In this document: in pieces, positions 9,045-17,154 of the stretch
Position numbering within the stretch: position 1 is the stretch's first letter
How the letters are laid out: the number at the start of each line of letters is the position of its first letter
Assembly (NCBI RefSeq): GCF_000960995.1
Contig: NZ_CP009435.1
Span: 1,736,001 to 1,800,000, forward strand
Origin: Burkholderia glumae LMG 2196 = ATCC 33617
GTDB taxonomy: Bacteria > Pseudomonadota > Gammaproteobacteria > Burkholderiales > Burkholderiaceae
Direction: 5' to 3'
DNA: 64,000 nt
Translations under genes and position numbers: made by a program
The notes under the pieces: model-generated
Seen by the model: only the letters and a program-made list of their open reading frames with translations
Told to the model about the DNA's origin: nothing
The model's database searches: none

Positions 9045-10370
9045 ATGGGACTGGGAGATCATCTCCGGCAGCAATTGGCTGCAAAGGCGCTCAAGCGCCA
9101 ACTGGAGCGCGTGACCGAGGGCGGCGCGGACACCGCGCCGGCGCCGGCGCCGGCCGCGGCGGGCGTGCATGCCTCGCCGCGCAGCCGCTTCGAGTCGATG
9201 CCGCAATACCAGCAGCTCAGGATCATGCGCGAGATGGGCGAGACGCTCGGCGTCGAATCGCCGTTCTTCCGCGTCCATGACGGGCTTGCCGGCGCGACCA
9301 CGCTGATCGGCGGGCGCGAGTACCTGAACTACGCGAACTACAACTACCTGGGCCTGGCGGGCGACGCCACGGTGACGGCGCACGCCAAGCAGGCCATCGA
9401 CCGCTACGGCACCTCGGCCTCGGCGAGCCGCATGGTGGCGGGCGAGCGGCCCGTGCAGCGCGATCTCGAGCACGCGCTCGCGGCGTTCTACGGGACCGAC
9501 GACTGCGTGGTGTTCGTGAGCGGCCACGCCACCAACGTGACCGTGATCGGCTCGCTGTTCGGGCAGGGCGACCTGATCGTCCATGATTCGCTCGCGCACA
9601 ACAGCATCGTGCAGGGCGCGCAGCTGAGCGGCGCCAAGCGCCTGAGCTTCCCGCACAACGACTGGCGCGCGCTCGACGCGCTGCTGGCGCGCGTGCGCCA
9701 CGAGTATCGCAACGTGCTGATCGCGATCGAGGGGCTCTACAGCATGGACGGCGATTTCCCCGATCTGCCGAAGTTCGTCGAGATCCGCAAGCGCCACGGC
9801 GCGTTCCTGATGGTTGACGAGGCGCATTCGCTCGGCGTGCTCGGCGCCACCGGGCGCGGCATCCGCGAGCATTTCGGGGTGGCCGCCGAGGACGTCGACC
9901 TGTGGATGGGCACGCTCAGCAAGACGCTGGCCGGCTGCGGCGGCTTCATCGCCGGCTGCCAGCCGCTCACCGACATGCTGCGCCATCTGGCGCCGGGCTT
10001 CCTCTACAGCGTCGGTCTCGCGCCGGTGCTCGCGGCCGCCTCGCTGAGCGCGCTCGAGATCCTGCAGCGCGAGCCGCAGCGCGTCGCGCAGCTGCGCGAG
10101 CGCGGCCGGCAGTTCCTCGACGAGGCGCGCGCCGCGGGCCTCGACACCGGCACCAGCGCAGGCTACGCGGTGGTGCCGGTGATCACCGGCAGCTCGCTGA
10201 AGGCGGCACGCTGGGCCAACGCGCTGTTCGACGAGGGCATCAACGTGCAGCCGATCTTCTATCCGGCCGTCGAGGAAAAAGCGGCGCGGCTGCGCTTCTT
10301 CATCTGCTCGACGCACGAGCCCGGGCAGATCACGCGCACCGTGGCCGCGCTGGCCCGGCTCGCGCGCTAG
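9045..10370 (+). CDS. wcbT: Alpha-oxoamine synthase (BioF/KBL/serine palmitoyltransferase family)
   Basis: 441 residues; PLP fold type I enzyme that condenses an acyl thioester with an amino acid with loss of CO2 to give an alpha-amino ketone. Motifs seen: NYNYLGLAG, the glycine-rich SGHATN, VDEAHSLG with Asp258 and His261, and GTLSKTLAGCGG with the PLP lysine Lys293. About 60 extra N-terminal residues precede the BioF-like core. The ATG at 9045 is used; an upstream in-frame start would run into the previous gene. Next to a polyketide synthase with no thioesterase, its likely job is chain release by condensation with an amino acid, as sphingolipid or fumonisin enzymes do. The amino acid used cannot be told. 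wcbT is assigned from gene order. Confidence 0.88.
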   Translation: MGLGDHLRQQLAAKALKRQLERVTEGGADTAPAPAPAAAGVHASPRSRFESMPQYQQLRIMREMGETLGVESPFFRVHDGLAGATTLIGGREYLNYANYNYLGLAGDATVTAHAKQAIDRYGTSASASRMVAGERPVQRDLEHALAAFYGTDDCVVFVSGHATNVTVIGSLFGQGDLIVHDSLAHNSIVQGAQLSGAKRLSFPHNDWRALDALLARVRHEYRNVLIAIEGLYSMDGDFPDLPKFVEIRKRHGAFLMVDEAHSLGVLGATGRGIREHFGVAAEDVDLWMGTLSKTLAGCGGFIAGCQPLTDMLRHLAPGFLYSVGLAPVLAAASLSALEILQREPQRVAQLRERGRQFLDEARAAGLDTGTSAGYAVVPVITGSSLKAARWANALFDEGINVQPIFYPAVEEKAARLRFFICSTHEPGQITRTVAALARLAR

Positions 10371-10378
10371 GCAGCGCA

Positions 10379-11017
10379 ATGGCGGCCCCGCTTGCCGGGT
10401 GGACCTTCCGTGCCGCGCGTCCCGAGGATGCCGCGGCCTGCGCGCCGCTGATCCTCGCCTCGGGCGTGCGCGAGTTCGGTTTCTTTCTCGGCGTGCCGGT
10501 CGAGGCGATGGTGGCGTTTCTCGCCAGCGCGTTCGCGTCGCGGCACGGCCGCTTCTCGTGGCGCCGGCATCGCGTCGCGGTGGCGCCCGACGGCAGCGTG
10601 GCGGGCGTGCTGGCCGCGCACGACGGGCGCATGATCGCGTTCGATGATCCGCACGTGGCCTGGTTGCTGCTGCGCCGCTTCGGGCTGCGCCACACGGTGG
10701 CGAGCCTGCTGCGCGGGCTCGTGCTCGAAGGTGAACTGCCGGCGCCGAAGCGCTCGCAGACGCACGTCGCGCATTGCGCGATTGACGAGCGCTGGCGTGG
10801 CACCGGCGTTTTCACGGCGCTGTTCGAGGATACCCGTCGCGCCGGCGCGCTGGGCGATGGCGAGGGCCGCGAAGTGGTGCTCGACGTGCTGCTGAGCAAC
10901 TCGCGCGCGGCCGCGCTGTATCGGCGGCTCGGCTTCGTCGAGCAGCCGCGCGCGCAGCCGGTCTCGCCCAAATTGCCGCCCGAGCTCGAGTCGATCCGCA
11001 TGCGGCTCGGGCGCTGA
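10379..11017 (+). CDS. GNAT family N-acetyltransferase
   Basis: 212 residues starting 8 bases after the oxoamine synthase stop, so the last gene of the operon. The acetyl-CoA loop is seen as RWRGTGVF in the second half, followed by the typical NSRAAALYRRLGF strand-helix near the C-terminus. The N-terminal half is less typical. Substrate unknown. In this setting it could acylate the amino group made by the neighbouring enzyme, or an unrelated amine; that is inference. The start ATG at 10379 is chosen because it follows the upstream gene directly and gives a full-length domain. Confidence 0.75.
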   Translation: MAAPLAGWTFRAARPEDAAACAPLILASGVREFGFFLGVPVEAMVAFLASAFASRHGRFSWRRHRVAVAPDGSVAGVLAAHDGRMIAFDDPHVAWLLLRRFGLRHTVASLLRGLVLEGELPAPKRSQTHVAHCAIDERWRGTGVFTALFEDTRRAGALGDGEGREVVLDVLLSNSRAAALYRRLGFVEQPRAQPVSPKLPPELESIRMRLGR

Positions 11018-11321
11018 GCGCGGCGCGGCTTTCTTCCGGTTCATTGCAGGATGCCGGGGAGCGCGGCGCGGACCCCGAGGAACAGATTCCTCGTCGCGCT
11101 CTACCCGTCAGCGCGGCACTTTGGGCCGTCCTTCGCCACGCGCACGCCGGCGGGGGCGATAGATAGGGCACGGCCGAGGAGGGGACGGCCATCGTCGCGT
11201 TCCCGGCGTTCGACGCGGCGTGTCATGTGCCGGGCAGGCGCGGGTGGCCGACGGCGGGTATGCGACGGCCTGCGCCGCTCGCTGAGCCGGAGCTTTGCTC
11301 CGCTTCGGCGGCCCCAAAGCA
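11018..11321. other. Intergenic region without a supported gene
   Basis: About 300 bases after the polyketide operon. The open frames here are high-GC artefacts with no recognisable protein. Apart from the terminator that follows, no structured element was seen. Confidence 0.5.
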
Positions 11322-11349
11322 AAAAGCCCGGTCGCGAGACCGGGCTTTT
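11322..11349 (-). terminator. Bidirectional intrinsic terminator, tRNA-Lys / capsule operon
   Basis: Perfect 12-bp stem AAAAGCCCGGTC / GACCGGGCTTTT with a GCGA loop, flanked by A and T runs on both sides. It lies 12 bases beyond the 3' end of tRNA-Lys on the - strand and also downstream of the + strand operon, so it can end both. Confidence 0.85.
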
Positions 11350-11361
11350 CGTTTGATGCTT

Positions 11362-11437
11362 TGGTAGGCCGTACTGGATTCGAACCAGTGACCAACGGAT
11401 TAAAAGTCCGCTGCTCTACCAGCTGAGCTAACGACCC
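11362..11437 (-). tRNA. tRNA-Lys (anticodon TTT)
   Basis: 76 bases on the - strand. Acceptor GGGTCGT pairs with ACGGCCT (G-U at 1-72), D arm AGCTCAGCTGGTAGAGC, anticodon loop ACTTTTAAT with TTT, T arm GGTTCGAATCC, discriminator A, and the CCA end encoded in the DNA. Confidence 0.97.
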
Positions 11438-11448
11438 AAAGAGGCGAG

Positions 11449-11478
11449 ATTATAGTGAACGCTTCGTCAGGCCGTCAA
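11449..11478 (-). promoter_or_regulatory. Sigma-70 promoter of tRNA-Lys
   Basis: Read on the - strand: TTGACG, an 18-base spacer, then TATAAT, placed 11 bases upstream of the mature tRNA 5' end. It lies inside the space after cpoB, so the tRNA does not depend on tol-pal read-through. Confidence 0.8.
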
Positions 11479-11495
11479 GCATCAATCGCCTGACG
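11465..11495 (-). terminator. Hairpin just after cpoB
   Basis: Arms CGTCAGGC and GCCTGACG (8 bp) with a 15-base loop, 13 bases after the cpoB stop. No T run follows, so it is a weak terminator candidate; the tRNA -35 box sits in its loop. Confidence 0.4.
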
Positions 11496-11508
11496 GCCCG
11501 GCCGTCGC

Positions 11509-12258
11509 TCACTTGATCGATTCGATCTTCGCCTGGGCCGCCTGCGCGGCGCTCGACCCCTGGAACTGCGAGAGGACCTGCTCGAAGGTGCGCTTGGCTG
11601 CCGCCTTCTGCCCCTGCTCGAGCTGGTTGGTGCCGATCGCCACCAGCGCATCGCCGGCGCGCGGATGCTGCGGGTAGGCCTTCACGAGCGCCTGCCAGGT
11701 GGCCGTCGAGCCCTTGTAGTCGCGCAGCGCGTACTGGGCGTTGCCGAGCCAGTACTGCGCGACCGGCTGATACGGGCTCTGCGGATACTTCGCGATGAAG
11801 GCGCGGAACGAAGCGGCCGCGCCCTTGAAGTCGCCGCTGCGGAACTGCTGCGACGCCGCGTTGAACGCGTCCGTTTCCCCGGGCTGGACCGTACCCTCGA
11901 CGCCGTCCACCGTGGTCTGCTGCGGCTCGAACTTCTTGAGCCGCGCATCGAGATCGGTGTAGGCGTCGCGCTGCTGGCGCTCGAGCGTCGTCAGACGGTT
12001 CGTCAGATCCTCGTTCTGGCCGCGCAGCGTCGCGACCTGCTGGTTGAGCTGGTCGAGACGCGCGGACTGATCGAGGATCGTCCGCTGCGCGGCGGAGAGC
12101 TGGTTCGTCAGGCTGTCGGTGCGCGTGCGCAGGTCGAGCACGGCGCGGCGAGCCTCGTCGTCATCGAACATGCCGGCGTGCGCCGGGGCCGCGCCGAGCG
12201 CGACTCCGGCAACGCAGGCCGCAGCGGCTGCACGCAGCCAAGGGAAGCGGTGCGTCAT
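11509..12258 (-). CDS. cpoB: Cell division coordinator CpoB (YbgF)
   Basis: 249 residues. Signal peptide (hydrophobic run, then APAHA before GMFDDDEAR), a coiled coil at about 35-110 that trimerises the protein, and a C-terminal TPR array from about 130 (FNAASQQFRSGDF, YWLGNAQYALRDY, GDALVAIGTNQLEQGQ). It works in the periplasm with TolA and PBP1B to couple outer-membrane constriction to wall synthesis. Last gene of the tol-pal operon, 19 bases after pal. Confidence 0.95.
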   Translation of the reverse strand: MTHRFPWLRAAAAACVAGVALGAAPAHAGMFDDDEARRAVLDLRTRTDSLTNQLSAAQRTILDQSARLDQLNQQVATLRGQNEDLTNRLTTLERQQRDAYTDLDARLKKFEPQQTTVDGVEGTVQPGETDAFNAASQQFRSGDFKGAAASFRAFIAKYPQSPYQPVAQYWLGNAQYALRDYKGSTATWQALVKAYPQHPRAGDALVAIGTNQLEQGQKAAAKRTFEQVLSQFQGSSAAQAAQAKIESIK

Positions 12259-12277
12259 GCGGAGGTTCTTCCGTTAC

Positions 12278-12790
12278 TTACTGTTGGTAGACGATGTCCG
12301 CGCGGCGGTTCTGCGCCCATGCGGCTTCGTCGTGGCCGGTCGCTTGCGGCTTTTCCTTGCCCAGGCTCACGGCTTCCATCTGCGAATCCGGCACGCCCAG
12401 CAGCGACAGGCCGCGGCGAACCGCTTCCGCGCGCTTCTGGCCCAGCGCGAGGTTGTACTCGCTCGTGCCGCGCTCGTCGGTGTTGCCCTGGATCAGGATG
12501 TGACGCGCCGGATGGCTCTTCAGGTATTGCGCGTGCGCTTGCAGCAGCGGCTGATACTGGTCCGACACCGAGTAGCTGTCGAAGTCGAAGTAGACGCTGC
12601 GCTTCGCCAGCGGGCTGTTCGGGTCGTTCAGCGGATCGACGCTCACTTGCGCGACGTCGTTCGGGTTCGGCTGCGTGCTGATCGCGTTGCCTTGGTTGGC
12701 CTTGTCGTCGAGCTTGACGCCCGACTTACACGCGGCCAGCGCGCTGATCATCATTACGGCGAGTGCCAGGCGAGCTTTATTGGTCATCAT
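12278..12790 (-). CDS. pal: Peptidoglycan-associated lipoprotein Pal
   Basis: 170 residues from the ATG at 12790, giving MMTNKARLAL, a lipoprotein signal and lipobox LAAC. An AGGAG sits just upstream on the - strand, which decides this start over a longer frame that would run into tolB. The OmpA-like domain has YFDFDSY, ILIQGNTDERG and NLALGQKRAEAV, the diaminopimelate-binding signature. Anchored in the outer membrane, it binds peptidoglycan and TolB. Confidence 0.96.
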   Translation of the reverse strand: MMTNKARLALAVMMISALAACKSGVKLDDKANQGNAISTQPNPNDVAQVSVDPLNDPNSPLAKRSVYFDFDSYSVSDQYQPLLQAHAQYLKSHPARHILIQGNTDERGTSEYNLALGQKRAEAVRRGLSLLGVPDSQMEAVSLGKEKPQATGHDEAAWAQNRRADIVYQQ

Positions 12791-12807
12791 GGTGAATCTC
12801 CTGTTGG

Positions 12808-14109
12808 TCATTGCATGAATGGCCCCCAAGACGGCTCGCTGAACGAGCCGCCCTGGACGGGCAGAATCTGCGGCGGCGAGCTGCCGTCCGAAGGAACGGC
12901 AGCAAGAACGCTGCGGCCACCGGCTCGGGTCGCGTACAGAATGTACTGACCGTTTGCCGCGAAACTCGGCGACTCGTCATGCGTGGTGTTGGTCACCGCG
13001 TTGGCGGCGCCGGTCTGCAGATCCTGGACATACAGCTTGAAGCCGCCACCGGTGCGCGAGATGTACGCGAGCAGCTTGCCGTCGGGGCTCACCCGCGGGC
13101 TCGTGTTGTAGCTGCCGGTGAAGGTCACGCGTTGCGCGGCACCGGCACTCTCGCCCTGCGCGGGCATCCGGTAGATCTGCGGTTGACCACCACGATCGCT
13201 GGTGAAATAGATCCACCGGCCATCAGGAGAATAAAAAGGTTCGGTATCGATCGAGCTGCTCTGGGTGAGCCGGCGCAGGCCGGTGCCCGTCGCGCTGACC
13301 GAATAGATTTGCGTATTGCCGGTGAGCGACAGCGCGACCGCGAGGGTCTGGCCGTCCGGCGCCCAGGCCGGTGCGCTGTTGTTGCCCTTCTGGTTCGAAA
13401 TCACGTAGCGGCGGCCGGTCGGCAGGTCGTGGATGTAGACGACCGGCTTGCGCAGTTCGAACGACACGTAAGCAACCTTCGTGCCGCTCGGCGACCACGC
13501 CGGCGAGATGATCGGCTCGGAGCTGGTCAGGGCCGGTATCGCATTTTCGCCGTCCGAATCGGAAATCAGCAGACGATACTTGCCGCCCGAGTGCGTCACG
13601 TAGGACAGCCGCGTGCTGAACACTCCACGCACGCCGAGCAGCTTCTGGTAGATGAAGTCGGCGATCTTGTGGCCGGTCTTGCGCATGCCCTCGACGTCGC
13701 CCGTGGCCGTCAGCGACAGGCCGCCCAGGCTTTGCTGCTTGACCGTGTCGAACAGCATGAAGTCGACCTTCACCTGGCCGTTCGCCTCGCGGTTCACGGT
13801 GCCCGCCACCAGGGCGTTGGCGCCCTTGGCCTTCCAGGCGCTGTAGTCGACCGGCGCCGATTCGGAAATCGGCGTGCTGCCCGCGTCGATGTTCGAGAAC
13901 TTGCCGGTGCGAGCGAGATCGGCGCGCACCACCGCGGTCACCGATTGCGGCAGGCCCGCCTCGTTGACGAAATTCGCGGTCGCGATCGGAAACTGCGTTG
14001 ATCCGACGCCCGTGATGAGCACGTTGACCTGCGCGTTCGCGGCGCTGCCCGCCGCAATCAGACACGAGGCCACGAGTGACCTGAAACCCAGCTTCGTCAT
14101 CAAACTCAT
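12808..14109 (-). CDS. tolB: Tol-Pal system translocation protein TolB
   Basis: 433 residues from the ATG at 14109 (MSLMTKLGFR), followed by a signal peptide ending near AANA before QVNVLITG. N-terminal TolB domain (~25-160) and a six-bladed propeller of repeats such as SPAWSPSGTKVAYVSF, APAWAPDGQTLAVALS, EPFYSPDGRWIYFTSD and SPRVSPDGKLLAYISR. Periplasmic partner of Pal and TolA. The frame stays open upstream of this ATG, but the extension has no signal peptide. Gap to tolA is 97 bases; 17 bases to pal. Confidence 0.96.
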   Translation of the reverse strand: MSLMTKLGFRSLVASCLIAAGSAANAQVNVLITGVGSTQFPIATANFVNEAGLPQSVTAVVRADLARTGKFSNIDAGSTPISESAPVDYSAWKAKGANALVAGTVNREANGQVKVDFMLFDTVKQQSLGGLSLTATGDVEGMRKTGHKIADFIYQKLLGVRGVFSTRLSYVTHSGGKYRLLISDSDGENAIPALTSSEPIISPAWSPSGTKVAYVSFELRKPVVYIHDLPTGRRYVISNQKGNNSAPAWAPDGQTLAVALSLTGNTQIYSVSATGTGLRRLTQSSSIDTEPFYSPDGRWIYFTSDRGGQPQIYRMPAQGESAGAAQRVTFTGSYNTSPRVSPDGKLLAYISRTGGGFKLYVQDLQTGAANAVTNTTHDESPSFAANGQYILYATRAGGRSVLAAVPSDGSSPPQILPVQGGSFSEPSWGPFMQ

Positions 14110-14206
14110 GCTTCCGATTCCCTTATGTAGCTGCGCATCCGCACAGAGACTCAACAATACCCGATTCGTTCCTCGCGGCGACCGGTGAGTGTAAGCGCAT
14201 TGCGCG

Positions 14207-15250
14207 TCATTCTGCGGCCCGGAACGTAATCGTAATGTTCGAAGGGGTGCTTCCGTTAACATCGGGCGGCAGCGGCGTGCTGGCGCGCACGGCGTTGACG
14301 ACCGCGTCGTCCCAGCCGGGATTGCCGCTCGATCGCGTCACGGTGACGCCGAGCACGTCGCCGTTCGGCGAGCAGCGCACCTGCACGCGCGTTTCGAGCC
14401 CGCTGCGCTCGCCGTTCCAGATGATGTTCGGCTTGACGCGGCGCTTCACCTTGTCGGCGTAGCCCGGCGACGCGGCGTTGCCGCCCGAGCCGGTGCCGGT
14501 GCCGCTGCGGGCCAGCCCTTCGCCGCCGCCCTGGCCGCCGCCCGCCTGGTTCTGCAATTGCGCGAGGCGCGCCTGGCGCTCCTTGTCGAGCCGCGCCTTG
14601 GCCGCGGCGTCGGCCTTCGCCTTCGCGGCCGCTTCCGCCTTGGCCTTGGCCGCGGCTTCGGCCTTGGCCGCCGCGGCCTTCTCGGCCTGTTCCTTCTTCT
14701 CGGCATCGGCCTGGGCCTGGGCTTGCTCCTGCTTGCGCTGCTGCTCGAGCTTCTGCTGTTCGAGCTTCTTCTGCTGCTCGGCAAGCTGCTGCTGGCGCAG
14801 CTTCTCGGCCTGCCGCTGCTTCTCGGCCGCCTGCCGTTGGGCGAGCTGCTGCGCGGCCAGCGCCGCGCGCTTGGCCTCGGCCTCCTGCTGGGCCTTTTCC
14901 TGCTCGCGCCGCTGCTCGGCGAGCTGCGCCGCGCGCGCGGCCGCTTCCTGCTGCTTGCGGCGTTTTTCCTGCAGCGCGATCTCGGCCTCGTCGTCCCGGG
15001 CGGGCGGCGGCGCGGGCGCCACCCGTGCCGGCGGCGGTGGTGGGGCGGGGCGCGGCATCGGCGAGTCGGGCACCTCGCTCCACAGCTCGGCTTCCGCGCC
15101 GGCCGGCGTGCTGTTCTGCCATTGCATGCCGTGATAGAGGAACAGCGCGAGCAGCACGTGCATCAGTGCCGCGAGCGCGAACGCCCGCCCCGTGCCGCGC
15201 TCGCGAGGCGGCTGCAGCGGGGAAGCGGAGCGCCGGGTGCGTTGGTTCAT
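14207..15250 (-). CDS. tolA: Cell envelope protein TolA
   Basis: 347 residues. One N-terminal transmembrane helix (ALAALMHVLLALFLY, ~25-40), a proline-rich stretch (~65-85), a long charged Ala/Lys/Glu/Gln helix (~88-240), a short Gly-rich linker, and the C-terminal TonB-like domain III (KVKRRVKPNI, then TRVQVRCSPNGDVLGVTVTRSSG). It spans the periplasm, energised by TolQR. The start overlaps the tolR stop by 4 bases. Confidence 0.95.
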   Translation of the reverse strand: MNQRTRRSASPLQPPRERGTGRAFALAALMHVLLALFLYHGMQWQNSTPAGAEAELWSEVPDSPMPRPAPPPPPARVAPAPPPARDDEAEIALQEKRRKQQEAAARAAQLAEQRREQEKAQQEAEAKRAALAAQQLAQRQAAEKQRQAEKLRQQQLAEQQKKLEQQKLEQQRKQEQAQAQADAEKKEQAEKAAAAKAEAAAKAKAEAAAKAKADAAAKARLDKERQARLAQLQNQAGGGQGGGEGLARSGTGTGSGGNAASPGYADKVKRRVKPNIIWNGERSGLETRVQVRCSPNGDVLGVTVTRSSGNPGWDDAVVNAVRASTPLPPDVNGSTPSNITITFRAAE

Positions 15251-15696
15251 TGCGATTTGACGAGGAGGCCCACGCGCTTGACGCCACGCGCCTTCAGATC
15301 CGACATCACGGTCATCACCGCGTCGTACTGGACGGTCTTGTCGGCCGCGATCACGACCGGCTGGTCGGGGTGGTCGGCCTGCCGCGACGCGATGAAGTCG
15401 TCGAGCTCGGCCTTCGTCATCGTGTCTTCCTGCGATGCGCCGGCGTCGCTCTTGTAGCGCACGCTCATCTTGCCGTCGGCCTGGATGTTGACGACCACGG
15501 GCGGCGTCTGCTCCTGCGGCGAGGCATTGCCGACGGTGGGCAGGTTCACGATCGACGGCGCGACGAGCGGCGCCGTGACCATGAAGATCACGAGCAGCAC
15601 CAGCATTACGTCGATGTAAGGCACGACGTTGATGTCGGCCATCGCGCGGCGCGAGCGGCCGCCGCGCATGCTGGAACGGAGGGGAGTGCCGGCCAT
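15247..15696 (-). CDS. tolR: Tol-Pal proton channel subunit TolR (ExbD family)
   Basis: 149 residues from the ATG at 15696. The single transmembrane helix follows ADINVVPYIDVMLVLLVIFM and carries the essential Asp of the ExbD/TolR family; the periplasmic domain follows. The longer frame upstream would overlap tolQ by ~100 bases with no family similarity, so the shorter start is chosen. Overlaps tolA by ATGA and lies 10 bases after tolQ. Confidence 0.95.
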   Translation of the reverse strand: MAGTPLRSSMRGGRSRRAMADINVVPYIDVMLVLLVIFMVTAPLVAPSIVNLPTVGNASPQEQTPPVVVNIQADGKMSVRYKSDAGASQEDTMTKAELDDFIASRQADHPDQPVVIAADKTVQYDAVMTVMSDLKARGVKRVGLLVKSQ

Positions 15697-15706
15697 CGCG
15701 TGCTCC

Positions 15707-16384
15707 TTATTGCGCCTGACGCTGCAGGATGTTCGAGAACTCCTCGACGAAGGTCTCGAAGCGGCTCGCGAGACGATCGATCTCGTGTGCGTAGCGGTTG
15801 TAGGCAACCACCGCCGGGATCGCGGCGAACAGGCCGATCGCGGTGGCCACCAGCGCTTCGGCGATGCCGGGCGCGACGTTCGCGAGCGTGGCCTGCTGCA
15901 CGTTGGCGAGGCCGCGGAACGAGTTCATGATCCCCCACACGGTGCCGAACAGGCCGATGTACGGGCTGACCGAGCCGACCGAGGCGAGGAACGCGAGGTT
16001 GGCCTCGAGCATGTCCATCTCGCGCTGGAACGCGGCGCGCATCGCGCGGCGCGCGCCGTCGAGGATCAGCGACGGGTCCGAGATGCGCTTTTCCTTCGCC
16101 TTCAGAAACTCGCGCATGCCCGATTCGAAGATGCGCTCGAGCGAGCCGATCGTATGGCGATTGTTGGCCGCGCTCTGATACAGGGCCTGCAGGTCGCCGC
16201 CGGACCAGAAGTCGCGCTCGAAGCGCTCGGTCTGCCTGCGCGCGCGGCGCAGCGCGAACCATTTGCGGAAGATGAACGTCCAGGACATCAGCGACAGCAG
16301 CAGAAGCAGCCCCATCACGGCCTGGGCAAGCACGCTCGCATTGAGGACGAGAGAAACGATCGACAGGTCTTGTGCAGAGTTCAT
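15707..16384 (-). CDS. tolQ: Tol-Pal proton channel subunit TolQ (ExbB family)
   Basis: 225 residues with three membrane helices: ~15-38 (AVMGLLLLLSLMSWTFIFRK), ~130-155 (the SVSPYIGLFGTVWGIMNSF family signature) and ~165-190 (IAEALVATAIGLFAAIPAVV). It forms the proton channel with TolR that energises TolA. The gap to ybgC is 181 bases, which may allow a secondary promoter. Confidence 0.96.
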   Translation of the reverse strand: MNSAQDLSIVSLVLNASVLAQAVMGLLLLLSLMSWTFIFRKWFALRRARRQTERFERDFWSGGDLQALYQSAANNRHTIGSLERIFESGMREFLKAKEKRISDPSLILDGARRAMRAAFQREMDMLEANLAFLASVGSVSPYIGLFGTVWGIMNSFRGLANVQQATLANVAPGIAEALVATAIGLFAAIPAVVAYNRYAHEIDRLASRFETFVEEFSNILQRQAQ

Positions 16385-16565
16385 AGGTGTGTGGTTAACG
16401 TGCTTCTTGGCCGTCGCGTCGCGCCTTGCCGCCGTGGCGCGGTACGGGTCCGGCGTCCGGTGGCCGGCCGGCTTTGCAGCCGGCGGCCCGAGCCCGGTTC
16501 CGGCCCGGCGTTCTCATTGGTCCCGAATCAGGGTCGCAAGTTCATCGGCTATGTCTAAACGGTGC

Positions 16566-17045
16566 TCATGCGTCGGCCGTTGACAGACATTGCATCGGAC
16601 CCCGCTCGAGTGCCGTGCGCACCACGGGCGGAATGCCCGTCGGGCGCAGTGTTTCGCGCTCGACCCAGCCGATGCCGATGCGGCCGGATGCGAGCAGCAC
16701 GCCGCCGAGCCAGGCTTCCTGGACGAAGCTCAGCGAGGCGCGGCCAAACCGCTCGATCCGGCTCTTGACGGTCAGCAGGTCGTCGAGCCGTGCCGGGGCG
16801 CGATAGTCGACCGCGGTGTCGCGCACCACGAACATCGCGCCGGTCTGGTCTCCCAGCCGGCGCTGGTCGAGGCCGCATGCCCGCAGCCATTCGGTGCGGG
16901 CCCGCTCGAAATACTTCAGGTAGTTCGCGTAGAAGACGATGCCGCCGGCATCGGTGTCCTCGTAATACACGCGAACCGGCCAGTCGAACGAAAAGGCGGT
17001 CTCGGGCGGTCCGGGCGGTCGATTGGGCGGATTCATGGCGCGCAT
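16566..17045 (-). CDS. ybgC: Tol-Pal-associated acyl-CoA thioesterase YbgC
   Basis: Hot-dog fold thioesterase of about 156-159 residues. YYEDTDAGGIVFYANYLKYFERARTE contains the catalytic Asp and the 4-hydroxybenzoyl-CoA-thioesterase signature; VDYRAPARLDDLL follows. Two starts are possible, ATG 17045 or ATG 17036 (MNPPNRPP); neither has a clear ribosome site, and the shorter resembles the usual family start. First gene of the tol-pal operon, as in most Proteobacteria. Confidence 0.93.
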   Translation of the reverse strand: MRAMNPPNRPPGPPETAFSFDWPVRVYYEDTDAGGIVFYANYLKYFERARTEWLRACGLDQRRLGDQTGAMFVVRDTAVDYRAPARLDDLLTVKSRIERFGRASLSFVQEAWLGGVLLASGRIGIGWVERETLRPTGIPPVVRTALERGPMQCLSTADA

Positions 17046-17102
17046 TCTACCGGAAGCCCCTGCCTCTTTTCGTAACCGAATGTTGCGTGTGCGATGACTG
17101 GC

Positions 17103-17148
17103 CCGAGCCCCGCCGGAGCCCTGCTGCGCGGGCTCCGGCGGGGCTCGG
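17103..17148 (-). terminator. Perfect 19-bp stem-loop between SDR gene and ybgC
   Basis: Arms CCGAGCCCCGCCGGAGCCC and GGGCTCCGGCGGGGCTCGG around an 8-base loop, starting 7 bases after the SDR stop. There is no T run on either side, so ending by a simple intrinsic mechanism is uncertain, but the position fits the end of the SDR transcript. Confidence 0.6.
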
Positions 17149-17154
17149 AAGCAC

